Origin: Acidobacteriota bacterium
GTDB taxonomy: Bacteria; Acidobacteriota; Polarisedimenticolia; Gp22-AA2
Direction of reading: 5' to 3'
Length of the DNA stretch: 12,766 bases
Assembly (NCBI GenBank): GCA_016177515.1
Contig: JACOUZ010000189.1
Location: 1-12,766, forward strand
Shown: one piece after another, positions 1 to 6,198 of the stretch
Numbering within the stretch: the stretch's first letter is position 1
Layout of the letters: each line of letters begins with the position of its first letter
Made by a program: the position numbers and the translations under genes
Notes under the pieces: generated by a model
Seen by the model: only the letters and a program-made list of their open reading frames with translations
Told to the model about the DNA's origin: nothing
Database searches by the model: none

Positions 1-373
1 CCTCCGAGCCTTCGATGGTCGCCAGGGCCTGGCCCGCCTGCACGCGGTCCCCGACGTCCGCGTGGACGCGCACCACGCGTCCCGCGACGCGCGCCGTCCT
101 CCGGACGCTCTTCGAGGAGACGGGCCTGATGACGCCCCTGGCGACGAAGTGCGGGTGGAACGCTTCGCGGGAGACCCGCACGATCTTGATGCCGGCGGCC
201 CGGGCGGTGTCCGCCGAAAGGCGGACCTCCCGGGAGTGCCCCGGGGCCGGTTTCTCCTCCAGCGCCTCCTCGGCGGCGCGGTCGCAGGCTGTGCCGGTGA
301 GCGAGATCAGACACAGGAGGACCCCGGCGCCTGCACGACCTCGCCGGTCCGGGGAACCCCGCGCGCGGCTCAC
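1..373 (-). CDS. RND efflux periplasmic adaptor subunit (HlyD/CzcB-like), 3' part missing
   Basis: The first 124 codons of a membrane-fusion protein that would bridge an inner-membrane RND pump to the TolC-type channel encoded just upstream. I chose the GTG at 373 because it overlaps the TGA of the upstream TolC gene (GTGA), a classic translational-coupling arrangement, and the frame stays open to the window edge. The N-terminus is basic, followed by a short hydrophobic stretch (VLLCLISLTGTAC) that looks like an export signal, possibly a lipoprotein signal with Cys after TA, although the -3 residue is not a typical lipobox Leu. After a linker, the segment ARVAGRVVRVHADVGDRVQ and then GQALATIEGSE is the typical barrel-sandwich/biotinyl-lipoyl half-motif of these adaptors. 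The rest (alpha-hairpin, beta-barrel) lies outside the window. The metal-efflux assignment rests on the neighbouring CzcC-like gene and is an inference. Confidence 0.85.
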   Translation of the reverse strand, partial: MSRARGSPDRRGRAGAGVLLCLISLTGTACDRAAEEALEEKPAPGHSREVRLSADTARAAGIKIVRVSREAFHPHFVARGVIRPVSSKSVRRTARVAGRVVRVHADVGDRVQAGQALATIEGSE

Positions 374-1581
374 CGGATCACCTCCGATCCGGCGGCCCGG
401 TCGAGCGCCGCCTCCGCCTTGCGGGCGGCGGCGTGCAGATCGATGGTCTTCAGCCGGACCTCGAGAGCGGTCCGGTAGGCGTCCAGCAGCTCCAGGATCC
501 TCATCTCGCCTCCTTCGTAAGCCGCGCGGGCCATCGTCACCAGATCCTCCGTGTCGCCCGGCGTCGAGTAGGCCGTCTCCGCCTCGCGGCGCGCCACGAC
601 CTCGGCGTACGCCGCCTCCGCCTCCGCCGCCGCCAGCCCCGCGAGCGCCGCGCGCCGGGCGCGCAGGAGCGCCCCCAGCATCCTGGCCGGTGCCGCTCCC
701 TGCCCCCGGTCGAAAAGCGGCAGTGAAAAACCGACGCCGATGACGGGGCCCCGGTCGTCCGGCCTCCCGGCCTCCGTGGTTTTCGTCCCGAGCGTGATCG
801 TCGGCTCGGGGACGGCGCGGCGCCGGCCGGCGCGGGCCCGGAGCTCGGCGCTCTCGGCCTCGGCATCGAGCGCGATCACGTCCCCGCGGGCGGAGGCGAG
901 CGCCCGCACCTCCTCCGGCGCGGGCAGCGTCCCGCGTGCCGCGAGACTCCCCGAGGCCACCAGCCCGTCGGAAGGCAGTCCCAGAAGCGCGCCCAGGACG
1001 GCCCGCGCGCCGGGCAGGCGTCCACGCGTCTCCAGAAGATCCACCTCCACTTCCGCGAGCTCTCTCTCCAATCGCATGCGATCGAAGCCCGAGGACTCGC
1101 CTTCCCGCTCCCGGGCGCGGAGAACCTCGACCAGCTCGCCCAGGCGTGAGCGGCCGGCCTCCAGGGCGGCGGTCCGCTCCTGGGCCTGGACCAGGTCGAT
1201 GAATGATTCGCGAACGCGGGCCCGGAGATTCACCCGCGCCTGCCTGGCCGCGGCCTCGGCGCCAGCCACCGCGCTGCGCGCCGACGCCTTCTCGAGCCCC
1301 AGCCGCCCCGACCACGGGAACGACTGGGACAGGTTCGCGAACCGCTCCACGGTCCCGGCGGATTCCTCGCGCACGAGCGACACCTCCGGGTTGGGCCACA
1401 GGCCCGTGGCGCGCGCCTCGGAACGGGCCCGTTCCACCTCGAGGGCGATGGCCCGCGCCGAAGGAGACGCCTCCTCGGCCAATCGCAGGGCCTCGTCCAG
1501 GGCGACGGCGCGCGGCTCGGCCGCGACCGCGGCCGTCGAGCCCAGCACAAGGCACAGAACCAGACTCTTATTCAGCAACAT
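370..1581 (-). CDS. TolC/CzcC-family outer-membrane efflux protein
   Basis: Outer-membrane channel of a tripartite efflux pump, 403 residues. The start chosen is the ATG at 1581, preceded by AAGGGAG and giving a clean signal peptide (MLLNKSLVLCLVLGSTAAVAA, cleavage expected after AVAA). An in-frame ATG 23 codons upstream would put a polar tail before the signal and has no Shine-Dalgarno sequence. The mature protein begins with the OEP signature VALDEALRLAEEASPSARA, then GLWPNPEVSLVREES. It has a second repeat with PEPTITLGTKTTEAGRP and GVGFSLPLFDRGQG, the wording typical of CzcC/CusC-type heavy-metal factors. Long Ala/Glu/Arg-rich helices between these would form the periplasmic tunnel. It lies 141 nt downstream of the Cys-rich gene and overlaps the adaptor start by 4 nt, so the three are probably one transcript. 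The metal-ion class of substrate is inferred from family resemblance; the ion cannot be told. Confidence 0.93.
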   Translation of the reverse strand: MLLNKSLVLCLVLGSTAAVAAEPRAVALDEALRLAEEASPSARAIALEVERARSEARATGLWPNPEVSLVREESAGTVERFANLSQSFPWSGRLGLEKASARSAVAGAEAAARQARVNLRARVRESFIDLVQAQERTAALEAGRSRLGELVEVLRAREREGESSGFDRMRLERELAEVEVDLLETRGRLPGARAVLGALLGLPSDGLVASGSLAARGTLPAPEEVRALASARGDVIALDAEAESAELRARAGRRRAVPEPTITLGTKTTEAGRPDDRGPVIGVGFSLPLFDRGQGAAPARMLGALLRARRAALAGLAAAEAEAAYAEVVARREAETAYSTPGDTEDLVTMARAAYEGGEMRILELLDAYRTALEVRLKTIDLHAAARKAEAALDRAAGSEVIR

Positions 1582-1674
1582 CGCTCCCTTCAGTCCGGCT
1601 TGCATCGAGTGCCTGAAGCGTGGCGCACCGGACCGCGAAGAAGACTGCAACCCGAATGCGTTCTCCTGCGGCCA

Positions 1675-1690
1675 GGGCGGGTTCCCGCCC
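1675..1690. other. Small GC hairpin in the leader before the TolC gene
   Basis: A perfect 6-bp inverted repeat GGGCGG/CCGCCC with a GTTC (or GAAC) loop lies between the Cys-rich gene and the TolC gene. No T-run follows it on the minus strand, so it is not an intrinsic terminator. It might stabilise mRNA ends or be chance in GC-rich DNA. Confidence 0.25.
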
Positions 1691-1722
1691 CGGGAGAGGG
1701 TTGTGACGGACAGGCTCCTAGG

Positions 1723-2082
1723 TCAGATCGCGGCTATCGGGATGTGCTCGGGAGCGGGCGAAAAGCCGGTGGCGGGACATTCAAGGGAAGGAGCAGGCCG
1801 CTCGGACTCGGGGCGGGAGAGGTGGATCGAGGCGGCCCGAGCGGCGGGGACCGTGCTGGAGCAGCAGAAGCAGTCCGGGACGCAGAAGCTCTCGCATGCG
1901 TCCGGCGCCTCCTGCCGGGACGCGGACACAACCGGCCCACCTCCCGGAATCGCCAGGGGGCAGCAGGAGGCATCGCCGAGGTCGACGACGATGAAGCCAG
2001 CCACGAAAACGGCGGCAGCCCGCGCCAGGAGTCCGACAGGACCAAAACGCCGGCAGGAGGAAACGAGGCGCATGTGAATCAT
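1723..2082 (-). CDS. Small exported Cys-rich protein at the head of the efflux operon
   Basis: A 119-residue protein of no family I can name. After a basic N-terminus it has a hydrophobic segment (LLARAAAVFVAGFIVVDLG, about residues 18-36) that can serve as signal peptide or membrane anchor. Next comes a CC pair (40-41), then a cysteine cluster at residues 63-74 with spacing CxxxCxxxCxCC (DACESFCVPDCFCC), and one late Cys (102). The C-terminal third is Pro/Ser-rich and probably disordered. The cluster suggests soft-metal binding in the periplasm, which would suit its place as first gene of the metal-type RND operon, 141 nt before the TolC gene. The start is uncertain: ATG at 2082 or the in-frame ATG at 2073. 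Neither has a Shine-Dalgarno sequence, which fits the promoter found immediately upstream. Function (metal carrier, sensor or chaperone) is inference only; the reading frame is supported by the export segment, Cys cluster and position. Confidence 0.62.
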   Translation of the reverse strand: MIHMRLVSSCRRFGPVGLLARAAAVFVAGFIVVDLGDASCCPLAIPGGGPVVSASRQEAPDACESFCVPDCFCCSSTVPAARAASIHLSRPESERPAPSLECPATGFSPAPEHIPIAAI

Positions 2083-2091
2083 CCGGACAAA

Positions 2092-2120
2092 AGGTTAGGT
2101 TGGAACCGGCGCGAAGTCAA
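2092..2120 (-). promoter_or_regulatory. Sigma70-like promoter for the Cys-rich/TolC/adaptor operon
   Basis: On the minus strand a -35 box TTGACT (2115-2120) and a -10 box TAACCT (2092-2097) are separated by exactly 17 nt. The -35 is 5/6 to consensus and the -10 is weak (3/6). Transcription would start near 2085, only a few bases before the ATG at 2082, predicting a leaderless or nearly leaderless mRNA. The 17-nt spacing is not the 19-20 nt of MerR-family-controlled metal promoters. Confidence 0.45.
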
Positions 2121-2126
2121 TCGCAC

Positions 2127-2939
2127 CTACGGAACCTGATGAGCCGGCGCGGGCCCGCCGCGACCCGGCGCGCCGCCCGAAGGAGCGTCCAGCCAGAGCG
2201 ATCGCCCCGTCAGCTCGCGGTGGTCCAGCCCCGCGGCGCGGTCGAGCAGGCGCAGCCGGTCGGGCAAATCGACCCTGAACCGCCATTCGTCGGCGCGGCC
2301 GCCCGCGGCGAGAAAGGCCCCGGTCCAGGCGTCCCACCAGGGGAAGGGGCGCCGGGCGATCGGCTCGATCACGAGGACGCGGGCGCGGCGCCGGGCGGCG
2401 GCGAGGAGCCGTTCCAGCAGGCGCCGCCGCGCCTCCTCGTCCAGCTCGTTGACCGTGAAGGCGGCCACGATGGCGCCCCGGCGCGCCGGCAGGACCGCCT
2501 TGGCGATGTCGCCTCTGATCGCCCGGCCGCGCACGCCCAGAAGGCGGTAGTTCCAGCGGGCCTCGTCCACGGCCCAGCCGCTGCGCTCGACTCCCGAGAC
2601 CTGGCAGCCACCCGCCGCCTCGGTGGCCCAGGCGGCGCCGGCAGTGCCCGTGCCGCAGCCGAGGTCCGCGATGAGCCGCGGCGCGGGCGCGGCCGCCCCC
2701 AGGGCGCGCACGATCTCCCGCACCAGCAGGAAGTGCAGAGGGGCGTAGAACAGGGCGAAGGCGGCGCGCTTCCCGGCCCCGTCCAGGGCCGTCCCCGCGG
2801 CCAGGCCGCGCGGCCGCTCGACGTACAGCACGGAGAGCGCCTGCAGGCCGCGCCGCACTTCGGCAAAGGTCAGCCGCGACAGCTGCCGGGACTCGACCGC
2901 CGCGAACCAGGTCCGGAAGAGATCGTCGGCGGGGATCAC
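2127..2939 (-). CDS. Class I SAM-dependent methyltransferase, Rsm22-like
   Basis: A 270-residue protein that would transfer a methyl group from S-adenosylmethionine; the substrate is unknown. The SAM-binding motif I is plain at residues 89-97 (LIADLGCGTGTAG), followed by an acidic strand-end at VSGVERS (114-120) and GDIAKAVL (143-150). The segment FTVNELDEEARRRLLERL (161-178) then VLVIEP (188-193) resembles the post-motif region of the Rsm22 family of ribosomal small-subunit methyltransferases, as does the preceding KRAAFALFYAPLHFLLVREI helix. That subfamily call is tentative. The start is GTG at 2939: an in-frame stop lies ten codons upstream, and no ATG or good Shine-Dalgarno sequence is available. 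It follows the minus-strand radical SAM gene by 99 nt, so the two may share a transcript. The C-terminal 20 residues are Gly/Pro-rich tail. Confidence 0.82.
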   Translation of the reverse strand: MIPADDLFRTWFAAVESRQLSRLTFAEVRRGLQALSVLYVERPRGLAAGTALDGAGKRAAFALFYAPLHFLLVREIVRALGAAAPAPRLIADLGCGTGTAGAAWATEAAGGCQVSGVERSGWAVDEARWNYRLLGVRGRAIRGDIAKAVLPARRGAIVAAFTVNELDEEARRRLLERLLAAARRRARVLVIEPIARRPFPWWDAWTGAFLAAGGRADEWRFRVDLPDRLRLLDRAAGLDHRELTGRSLWLDAPSGGAPGRGGPAPAHQVP

Positions 2940-3038
2940 ATCGGAGGCTGAGGCCGGAGCATGATGCGGCTACCGTAGTCCCGCTCCGATCCGGGTGTCA
3001 AGCAGCGGCGCGCCTGCCTGCCCGGCTACCCCTGCCGC

Positions 3039-4772
3039 TCAGAGCGGCTCGGGGGCGCGGGGATCGGCAACCCCCCGCAGGGCTGGGAACCCCGGCGCGA
3101 CCAGCACCTTCTCGTCCGTCGCGGCGCCTGCCATCCCCACGGGTTTGGCTCCCTTTCTCTTGATGGCGTGGGCCGTCTTGATCATTCCGTAGCGGCTGAC
3201 CATGTAGTTGCGCATGAGGTGCGAGGCCGCCCGGTGCAGTTCGTGCGCCTGGCCGCGGTAGCGGCGGAGGATGCCGGTCAGCGAGTAGGCTTCGCGGAGG
3301 AAGTAGTAATACCCCTCCTGCAGCTGATCGACCGTCATCCCTTTGGGGCGGATCAGGACATGGGCCCCGTCGAACAGGGGCCAGTTGTAGTCCATCGCCA
3401 CGTCCGAACTCGGCGGGCAGTGGGCCCAGGGAAGGAAAACGTTGCCGGCGACCGCGTCCTTGAAGGTCCCGGTCCCGGGGTAGGGCTGGATGATGTTGGC
3501 CACCAGGAAATCGATTCCTGTTTCGTAGATGAACTCGAGGGTCCGATCGAAGCACGAGGGATCGTCTCCATCCAGCCCGAAGACGAACGCCCCCATGACG
3601 TTGATCCCGGCATCGTGAACGCGCTTGACCATCTCGTTCATCGATTGGGTGTCGTTCGACCACTTGTCGAGGCCGTCGATCGCCGCCTGGCTGACCGACT
3701 CGATCCCGAGAAAGAGATCGGTACAGCCGCTCTCGCGGGCGAGCTTCAGGAGCTCCGGCTTCTCGGCGAGGTCGATCGTCAGCTCCGCCGCCCACGGCCG
3801 CCCGAGGGGGCGGATCGCCTCGCACAGCGCCCGGAACGATCCGGCGGCGTTGTAGAGGTTGTCGTCCCAGAAAAAGAATTTCTCGCTGTATCCGGGGCCG
3901 ATCAGGGAAATTAACCGATCGCCGTAACGGGGGCCGATGACCGGCATCTTGACCATCGTCCTGAGGAAGGTGTTGTACACCCCCGGCCCGATCCGGTCGA
4001 TTGTCTCCCGGGTGTACCGGGGGCCCTGGCTCAGCACTTCGTCGGCGACGTCGGCCACGTCGCGGTTCCGGACGGTGGGTCCGTTGGTCAGGAAGACCGC
4101 GCAGAAGTGGCAGTCGAGCTTGCAGCCGCGCGCGAAGGTGGTGGAGGACAGGATTTGATGCGGCCGGTTCGTGAGCCCGTCCCAGATCCCCATGTCGAGG
4201 GCCAGCGTGCCCCGCTCGCGAATCCGGTCGAAGGCCGCCCGGTAGACCGGCTGCACGGGCCGGTCTTCCTTGATGTCGTTGAGAAGCGCCGTGGCGGCCC
4301 ACTCGCCCTCGCCGGTGACGGCGGCGTCGATGTGCCCGTGACGCGTCCCCTCGTCGGGCATCGCGGAGGCGTGGGACCCGCCGAAGACGACCGTGAGACG
4401 CTTGCCGGCCGCGGCGTAGGCCGCCCGGGCCTCGCGCGCCCGGCGATACGCCTCGCGGGCCGAATTCGTGTAGGCGGTGACGAACAGGACGTCGTGGTCG
4501 CCGCGTCCCAGATCGACTTTGTCCCGCAGGATCTCCTCGAACGGGGTTGGGCCCTCGATCTTGTCGTGCTGCACCACGATCCGCGTCGTGCCGGGCAGAA
4601 CCCCGTTCTTGCGCAGGAATCCGATCAGGTAGGGAAAACCGATGCCGGGACTCCGCACGAACGGCCCGATCGAGCGTTCGAGCCGCCCCAGGAGTCCTTT
4701 TTTCCTGATCGGCTCGTCGACGACGTAGGAATCACGCGGCGTGAGGCAGATGACGTTGCCGATCGTCGCCAT
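3039..4772 (-). CDS. B12-binding-domain radical SAM protein
   Basis: A 577-residue cytoplasmic radical SAM enzyme of the cobalamin-binding class; reaction and substrate unknown. The N-terminal B12-type Rossmann domain (about 1-170) contains DVLFVTAYTNSAREAY (94-109), VVFGGSHASAMPDEG (128-142) and AVTGEGE (151-157); no DxHxxG cobalamin-ligand motif is seen, as is common in this class. The 4Fe-4S cluster loop is C217-xxx-C221-xx-C224 (RGCKLDCHFC). It is followed by FFWDDNLYN (300-308), DLFLGIES (352-359) and GAFVFGLDGDD (394-404), the usual radical SAM strands. The distance from the cluster to WDDN is about 75 residues, longer than typical, holding an extra segment (about 250-297). The C-terminal part (480-545) is helical and basic. 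I chose ATG 4772, with GAGG 9 nt upstream; an extension to 4871 would add 33 unrelated residues through the probable promoter. Divergent from the cold-shock gene and upstream of the methyltransferase. Confidence 0.92.
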   Translation of the reverse strand: MATIGNVICLTPRDSYVVDEPIRKKGLLGRLERSIGPFVRSPGIGFPYLIGFLRKNGVLPGTTRIVVQHDKIEGPTPFEEILRDKVDLGRGDHDVLFVTAYTNSAREAYRRAREARAAYAAAGKRLTVVFGGSHASAMPDEGTRHGHIDAAVTGEGEWAATALLNDIKEDRPVQPVYRAAFDRIRERGTLALDMGIWDGLTNRPHQILSSTTFARGCKLDCHFCAVFLTNGPTVRNRDVADVADEVLSQGPRYTRETIDRIGPGVYNTFLRTMVKMPVIGPRYGDRLISLIGPGYSEKFFFWDDNLYNAAGSFRALCEAIRPLGRPWAAELTIDLAEKPELLKLARESGCTDLFLGIESVSQAAIDGLDKWSNDTQSMNEMVKRVHDAGINVMGAFVFGLDGDDPSCFDRTLEFIYETGIDFLVANIIQPYPGTGTFKDAVAGNVFLPWAHCPPSSDVAMDYNWPLFDGAHVLIRPKGMTVDQLQEGYYYFLREAYSLTGILRRYRGQAHELHRAASHLMRNYMVSRYGMIKTAHAIKRKGAKPVGMAGAATDEKVLVAPGFPALRGVADPRAPEPL

Positions 4773-4830
4773 GGGTGACTGCCTCGAGTCTGCCTTGCGG
4801 AGGAACGCCGGACAACACGCGAGCGGGGAG

Positions 4831-4859
4831 ACTGTAACCCGTGACGGGATCGAAAGCAA
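4831..4859 (-). promoter_or_regulatory. Possible promoter of the minus-strand radical SAM gene
   Basis: On the minus strand TTGCTT (4854-4859) and TACAGT (4831-4836) lie 17 nt apart, giving a start near 4824 and a leader of about 50 nt. The boxes are 3/6 and 4/6 to the sigma70 consensus. The spacer contains a short perfect dyad CCCGT-G-ACGGG (4838-4848) that could be an operator or chance. Confidence 0.3.
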
Positions 4860-4883
4860 CAGGTTCGGCACACCATTTTCTCA

Positions 4884-4912
4884 TTGACGCGGGGAGGAGG
4901 GGAGAGTAGGAT
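4884..4912 (+). promoter_or_regulatory. Sigma70-like promoter of the cold-shock operon
   Basis: TTGACG (4884-4889) and TAGGAT (4907-4912) are separated by exactly 17 nt (5/6 and 4/6 to consensus). Transcription would start near 4919, leaving an untranslated leader of about 93 nt before the cold-shock ATG. A long leader is usual for cold-shock mRNAs, which supports the call. Confidence 0.55.
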
Positions 4913-4998
4913 GACTCCGCACGCCCAGAATCGACGTTTCCGCAATTCAGTCACGACGTGCCGCAGGGTGCTTCGATGACGAGGTCCGTCCACCCGTA

Positions 4999-5004
4999 GA
5001 GGAG
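4999..5004 (+). promoter_or_regulatory. Ribosome-binding site of the cold-shock gene
   Basis: GAGGAG lies 7 nt before the ATG at 5012, a strong Shine-Dalgarno sequence that fixes this start. Confidence 0.75.
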
Positions 5005-5011
5005 AAGACAG

Positions 5012-5215
5012 ATGGCCAGAGGCAAGGTGAAGTGGTTCAACGACGCGAAGGGTTTCGGTTTCATCACTCCAGACGACGGCTCCAAGGACGTCTTCGTCCA
5101 TCACTCCGCGATCTCGATGCCGGGGTTCAAGAGCCTGGCCGAGGGCCAGGCCGTGGAATTCGACATCACCCAGGGACAGAAGGGTCCGGCCGCGGCCAAC
5201 GTCCGTCCGGTCTGA
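5012..5215 (+). CDS. Cold-shock protein (CspA family)
   Basis: A 67-residue single cold-shock domain, the normal full length. The OB-fold nucleic-acid-binding motifs are intact: KVKWFNDAKGFGFI (5-18, RNP1) and DVFVHHSAI (26-34, RNP2), followed by GQAVEFDITQGQKGPAAANV. It would bind single-stranded RNA/DNA and melt mRNA secondary structure. The start has a good Shine-Dalgarno sequence and the gene sits behind a recognisable promoter with a leader of about 93 nt. It is the first gene of a tight run: the RRM-protein gene begins 7 nt after its stop. Whether it is cold-induced or constitutive cannot be told from the sequence, as many family members are not cold-induced. Confidence 0.97.
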   Translation: MARGKVKWFNDAKGFGFITPDDGSKDVFVHHSAISMPGFKSLAEGQAVEFDITQGQKGPAAANVRPV

Positions 5216-5222
5216 TCGGGAC

Positions 5223-5600
5223 ATGGCCCTCAAACTCTTCGTCGGGAATCTCTCCTTCGAGACGTCGGACGAGGATCTCAAAGAGGCGTTCTCCAAGGCA
5301 GGGACGTGCGTGACCGCCTCGGTCATCAAGGACCGGCTCACCGGCCGGTCCCGCGGCTTCGGCTTCGTCGAAATGAGCTCGGACGATGAGGCGAAGCGCG
5401 CCATCGCCGAGCTCAACGGCCGCGACCTGCGGGGCCGCGCGATCAGCGTCAACGAAGCGCGCGAACGCTCCGAAAGCAGGGGCCCCCGGCCTTCCGGCGG
5501 CCCGCGCATGTTCGGGGACAACGCGCCGCCAGCCGGCCCGCGCTTCCGCAAGGATGGAGGCAGCCGGCGCGGCCTGCGGGCGAGAAAGCGCAGCCTGTGA
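5223..5600 (+). CDS. RRM-domain RNA-binding protein
   Basis: A 125-residue protein with one RNA recognition motif (1-80) and a basic, Arg/Gly/Pro-rich tail (81-125). Both signature motifs are present: RNP2 KLFVGNL (4-10) and RNP1 RGFGFVEM (44-51), each with the aromatic residues that stack on RNA. Bacterial single-RRM proteins of this kind are known, for example the cyanobacterial Rbp proteins, where they are linked to cold response. The tail (ARERSESRGPRPSGGPR, then FRKDGGSRRGLRARKRSL) is RGG-like and should add non-specific RNA affinity. It starts 7 nt after the cold-shock stop, with only a weak Shine-Dalgarno sequence (GGGA), so translation is likely coupled to the gene before it. Pairing with csp argues for a shared role in RNA remodelling. 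Confidence 0.95.
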   Translation: MALKLFVGNLSFETSDEDLKEAFSKAGTCVTASVIKDRLTGRSRGFGFVEMSSDDEAKRAIAELNGRDLRGRAISVNEARERSESRGPRPSGGPRMFGDNAPPAGPRFRKDGGSRRGLRARKRSL

Positions 5601-5616
5601 GAGAGGGGACTGAATC

Positions 5617-5820
5617 TTGGCGAGAAGAACCCGTTCGACCTTCAAGAAGCGTCAGAAGGAAATAGCGAGGCAGCAGAAACAGCAGGACAAGCAGGCCCGC
5701 CGGCTGCAGAAGAAGCAGGAACGCCAGGAGGCCCCCCCCTTGCCGCCGGGCGAGGATCCCGACATCGCCGGCATCCGCCCCGGTCCCCAGCCGCGGCAGG
5801 ACGACGAGTTCCCGAACTAG
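5617..5820 (+). CDS. Small highly charged conserved-type hypothetical protein
   Basis: A 67-residue protein starting at TTG 5617, with AGAGGGG about 8 nt upstream. Residues 1-38 are almost entirely Lys, Arg, Gln and Glu (ARRTRSTFKKRQKEIARQQK and onward), predicted to be one charged helix or coiled coil. The remainder is Pro-rich and acidic (LPPGEDPDIAGIRPGPQ, ending DDEFPN). No function is known to me. It begins 16 nt after the RRM gene and is very probably in the same transcript. A basic helix plus acidic disordered tail next to two RNA-binding proteins suggests ribosome or RNA association, which is inference. The frame is supported by the ribosome-binding site, operon spacing and strongly biased composition. 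Confidence 0.75.
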   Translation: MARRTRSTFKKRQKEIARQQKQQDKQARRLQKKQERQEAPPLPPGEDPDIAGIRPGPQPRQDDEFPN

Positions 5821-5844
5821 ACGCGCCCCGGGACGCCCATTGGC

Positions 5845-6147
5845 GTGTCGTGTCTACCCCGAAGCCGCGCGTCTCTCCGGTCGCTGAGATTGGCCCCAGA
5901 TCCAATCAGGGTTGCCTTGATCGTTGCGGAAGCCCTCGAAGCTTCCCTCGACAAGGAGCAGATGGATCGTCGGCAGCGCGTCCAGGTAGCGACCGATCCC
6001 GACGGTTGGCTGTACGTCTACACTCCCGAGGACATCCTCCTGCAGAAGCTGAGGTGGTACCGGCTGGGCAACGAGGTCTCGGACAGACAGTGGCGTGACG
6101 TCACCGACCTCCTTCAACGCGCGCTCGGCGAAGCTCAAGGCGGGTGA
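5845..6147 (+). pseudogene. Degraded nucleotidyltransferase-like (AbiEii/toxin-type) gene fragment
   Basis: The reading frame codes for 100 residues, of which about residues 37-86 look like the conserved C-terminal half of small hypothetical nucleotidyltransferase-like proteins. It has a DKEQMDRRQRV-type segment, then YVYTPEDILLQKLRWYRLGN and EVSDRQWRDV. The PED..LQKLRWYR..G...SDRQWRDV pattern is typical of that family. The catalytic N-terminal half (GS...D nucleotidyltransferase motif) is absent: upstream sequence in this frame is Arg/Leu-rich with no family features and no ribosome-binding site at the first ATG. After RQWRDV the protein runs straight into TDLLQRALGEA, which resembles the family's usual C-terminal end, as if about 25-30 residues between had been deleted. 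I read it as a remnant, not a working gene. Family assignment is from motif memory. Confidence 0.6.
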
Positions 6148-6153
6148 GGTCGC

Positions 6154-6185
6154 GGCAGGGGCACCCTCTCCGGGCGCCTCCTGCC
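6154..6185. terminator. Weak hairpin between convergent genes
   Basis: GGCAGG (6154-6159) pairs with CCTGCC (6180-6185), extendable by a wobble and one G-C pair. It lies between the end of the nucleotidyltransferase fragment and the end of the peroxiredoxin gene. No T-run follows on either strand, so any terminator activity would be factor-assisted or weak. Confidence 0.22.
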
Positions 6186-6198
6186 GGACGACGAACCC

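Noticed and set aside
15..743. Long plus-strand frames opposite the adaptor and TolC genes
   Set aside because: Arg/Pro/Ala/Ser-rich composition with no motifs; they are antisense shadows created by high GC.
740..2077. 445-codon plus-strand frame
   Set aside because: Lies antisense to the TolC and Cys-rich genes; low-complexity Ser/Arg/Ala protein without family features, while the minus strand gives a clear OEP protein.
3034..3048. Palindrome GCCGCTC-A-GAGCGGC at the stop codon of the radical SAM gene
   Set aside because: No T-run on the minus strand after it, and the usable stem is only 5 bp; not supported as a terminator.
2998..4302. 434-codon minus frame inside the radical SAM gene
   Set aside because: Out-of-frame shadow; the other frame contains the full radical SAM motif set.
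4625..5551. 308-codon minus frame over the csp and RRM genes
   Set aside because: Antisense to two unmistakable genes and overlaps the radical SAM start; no recognisable domain.
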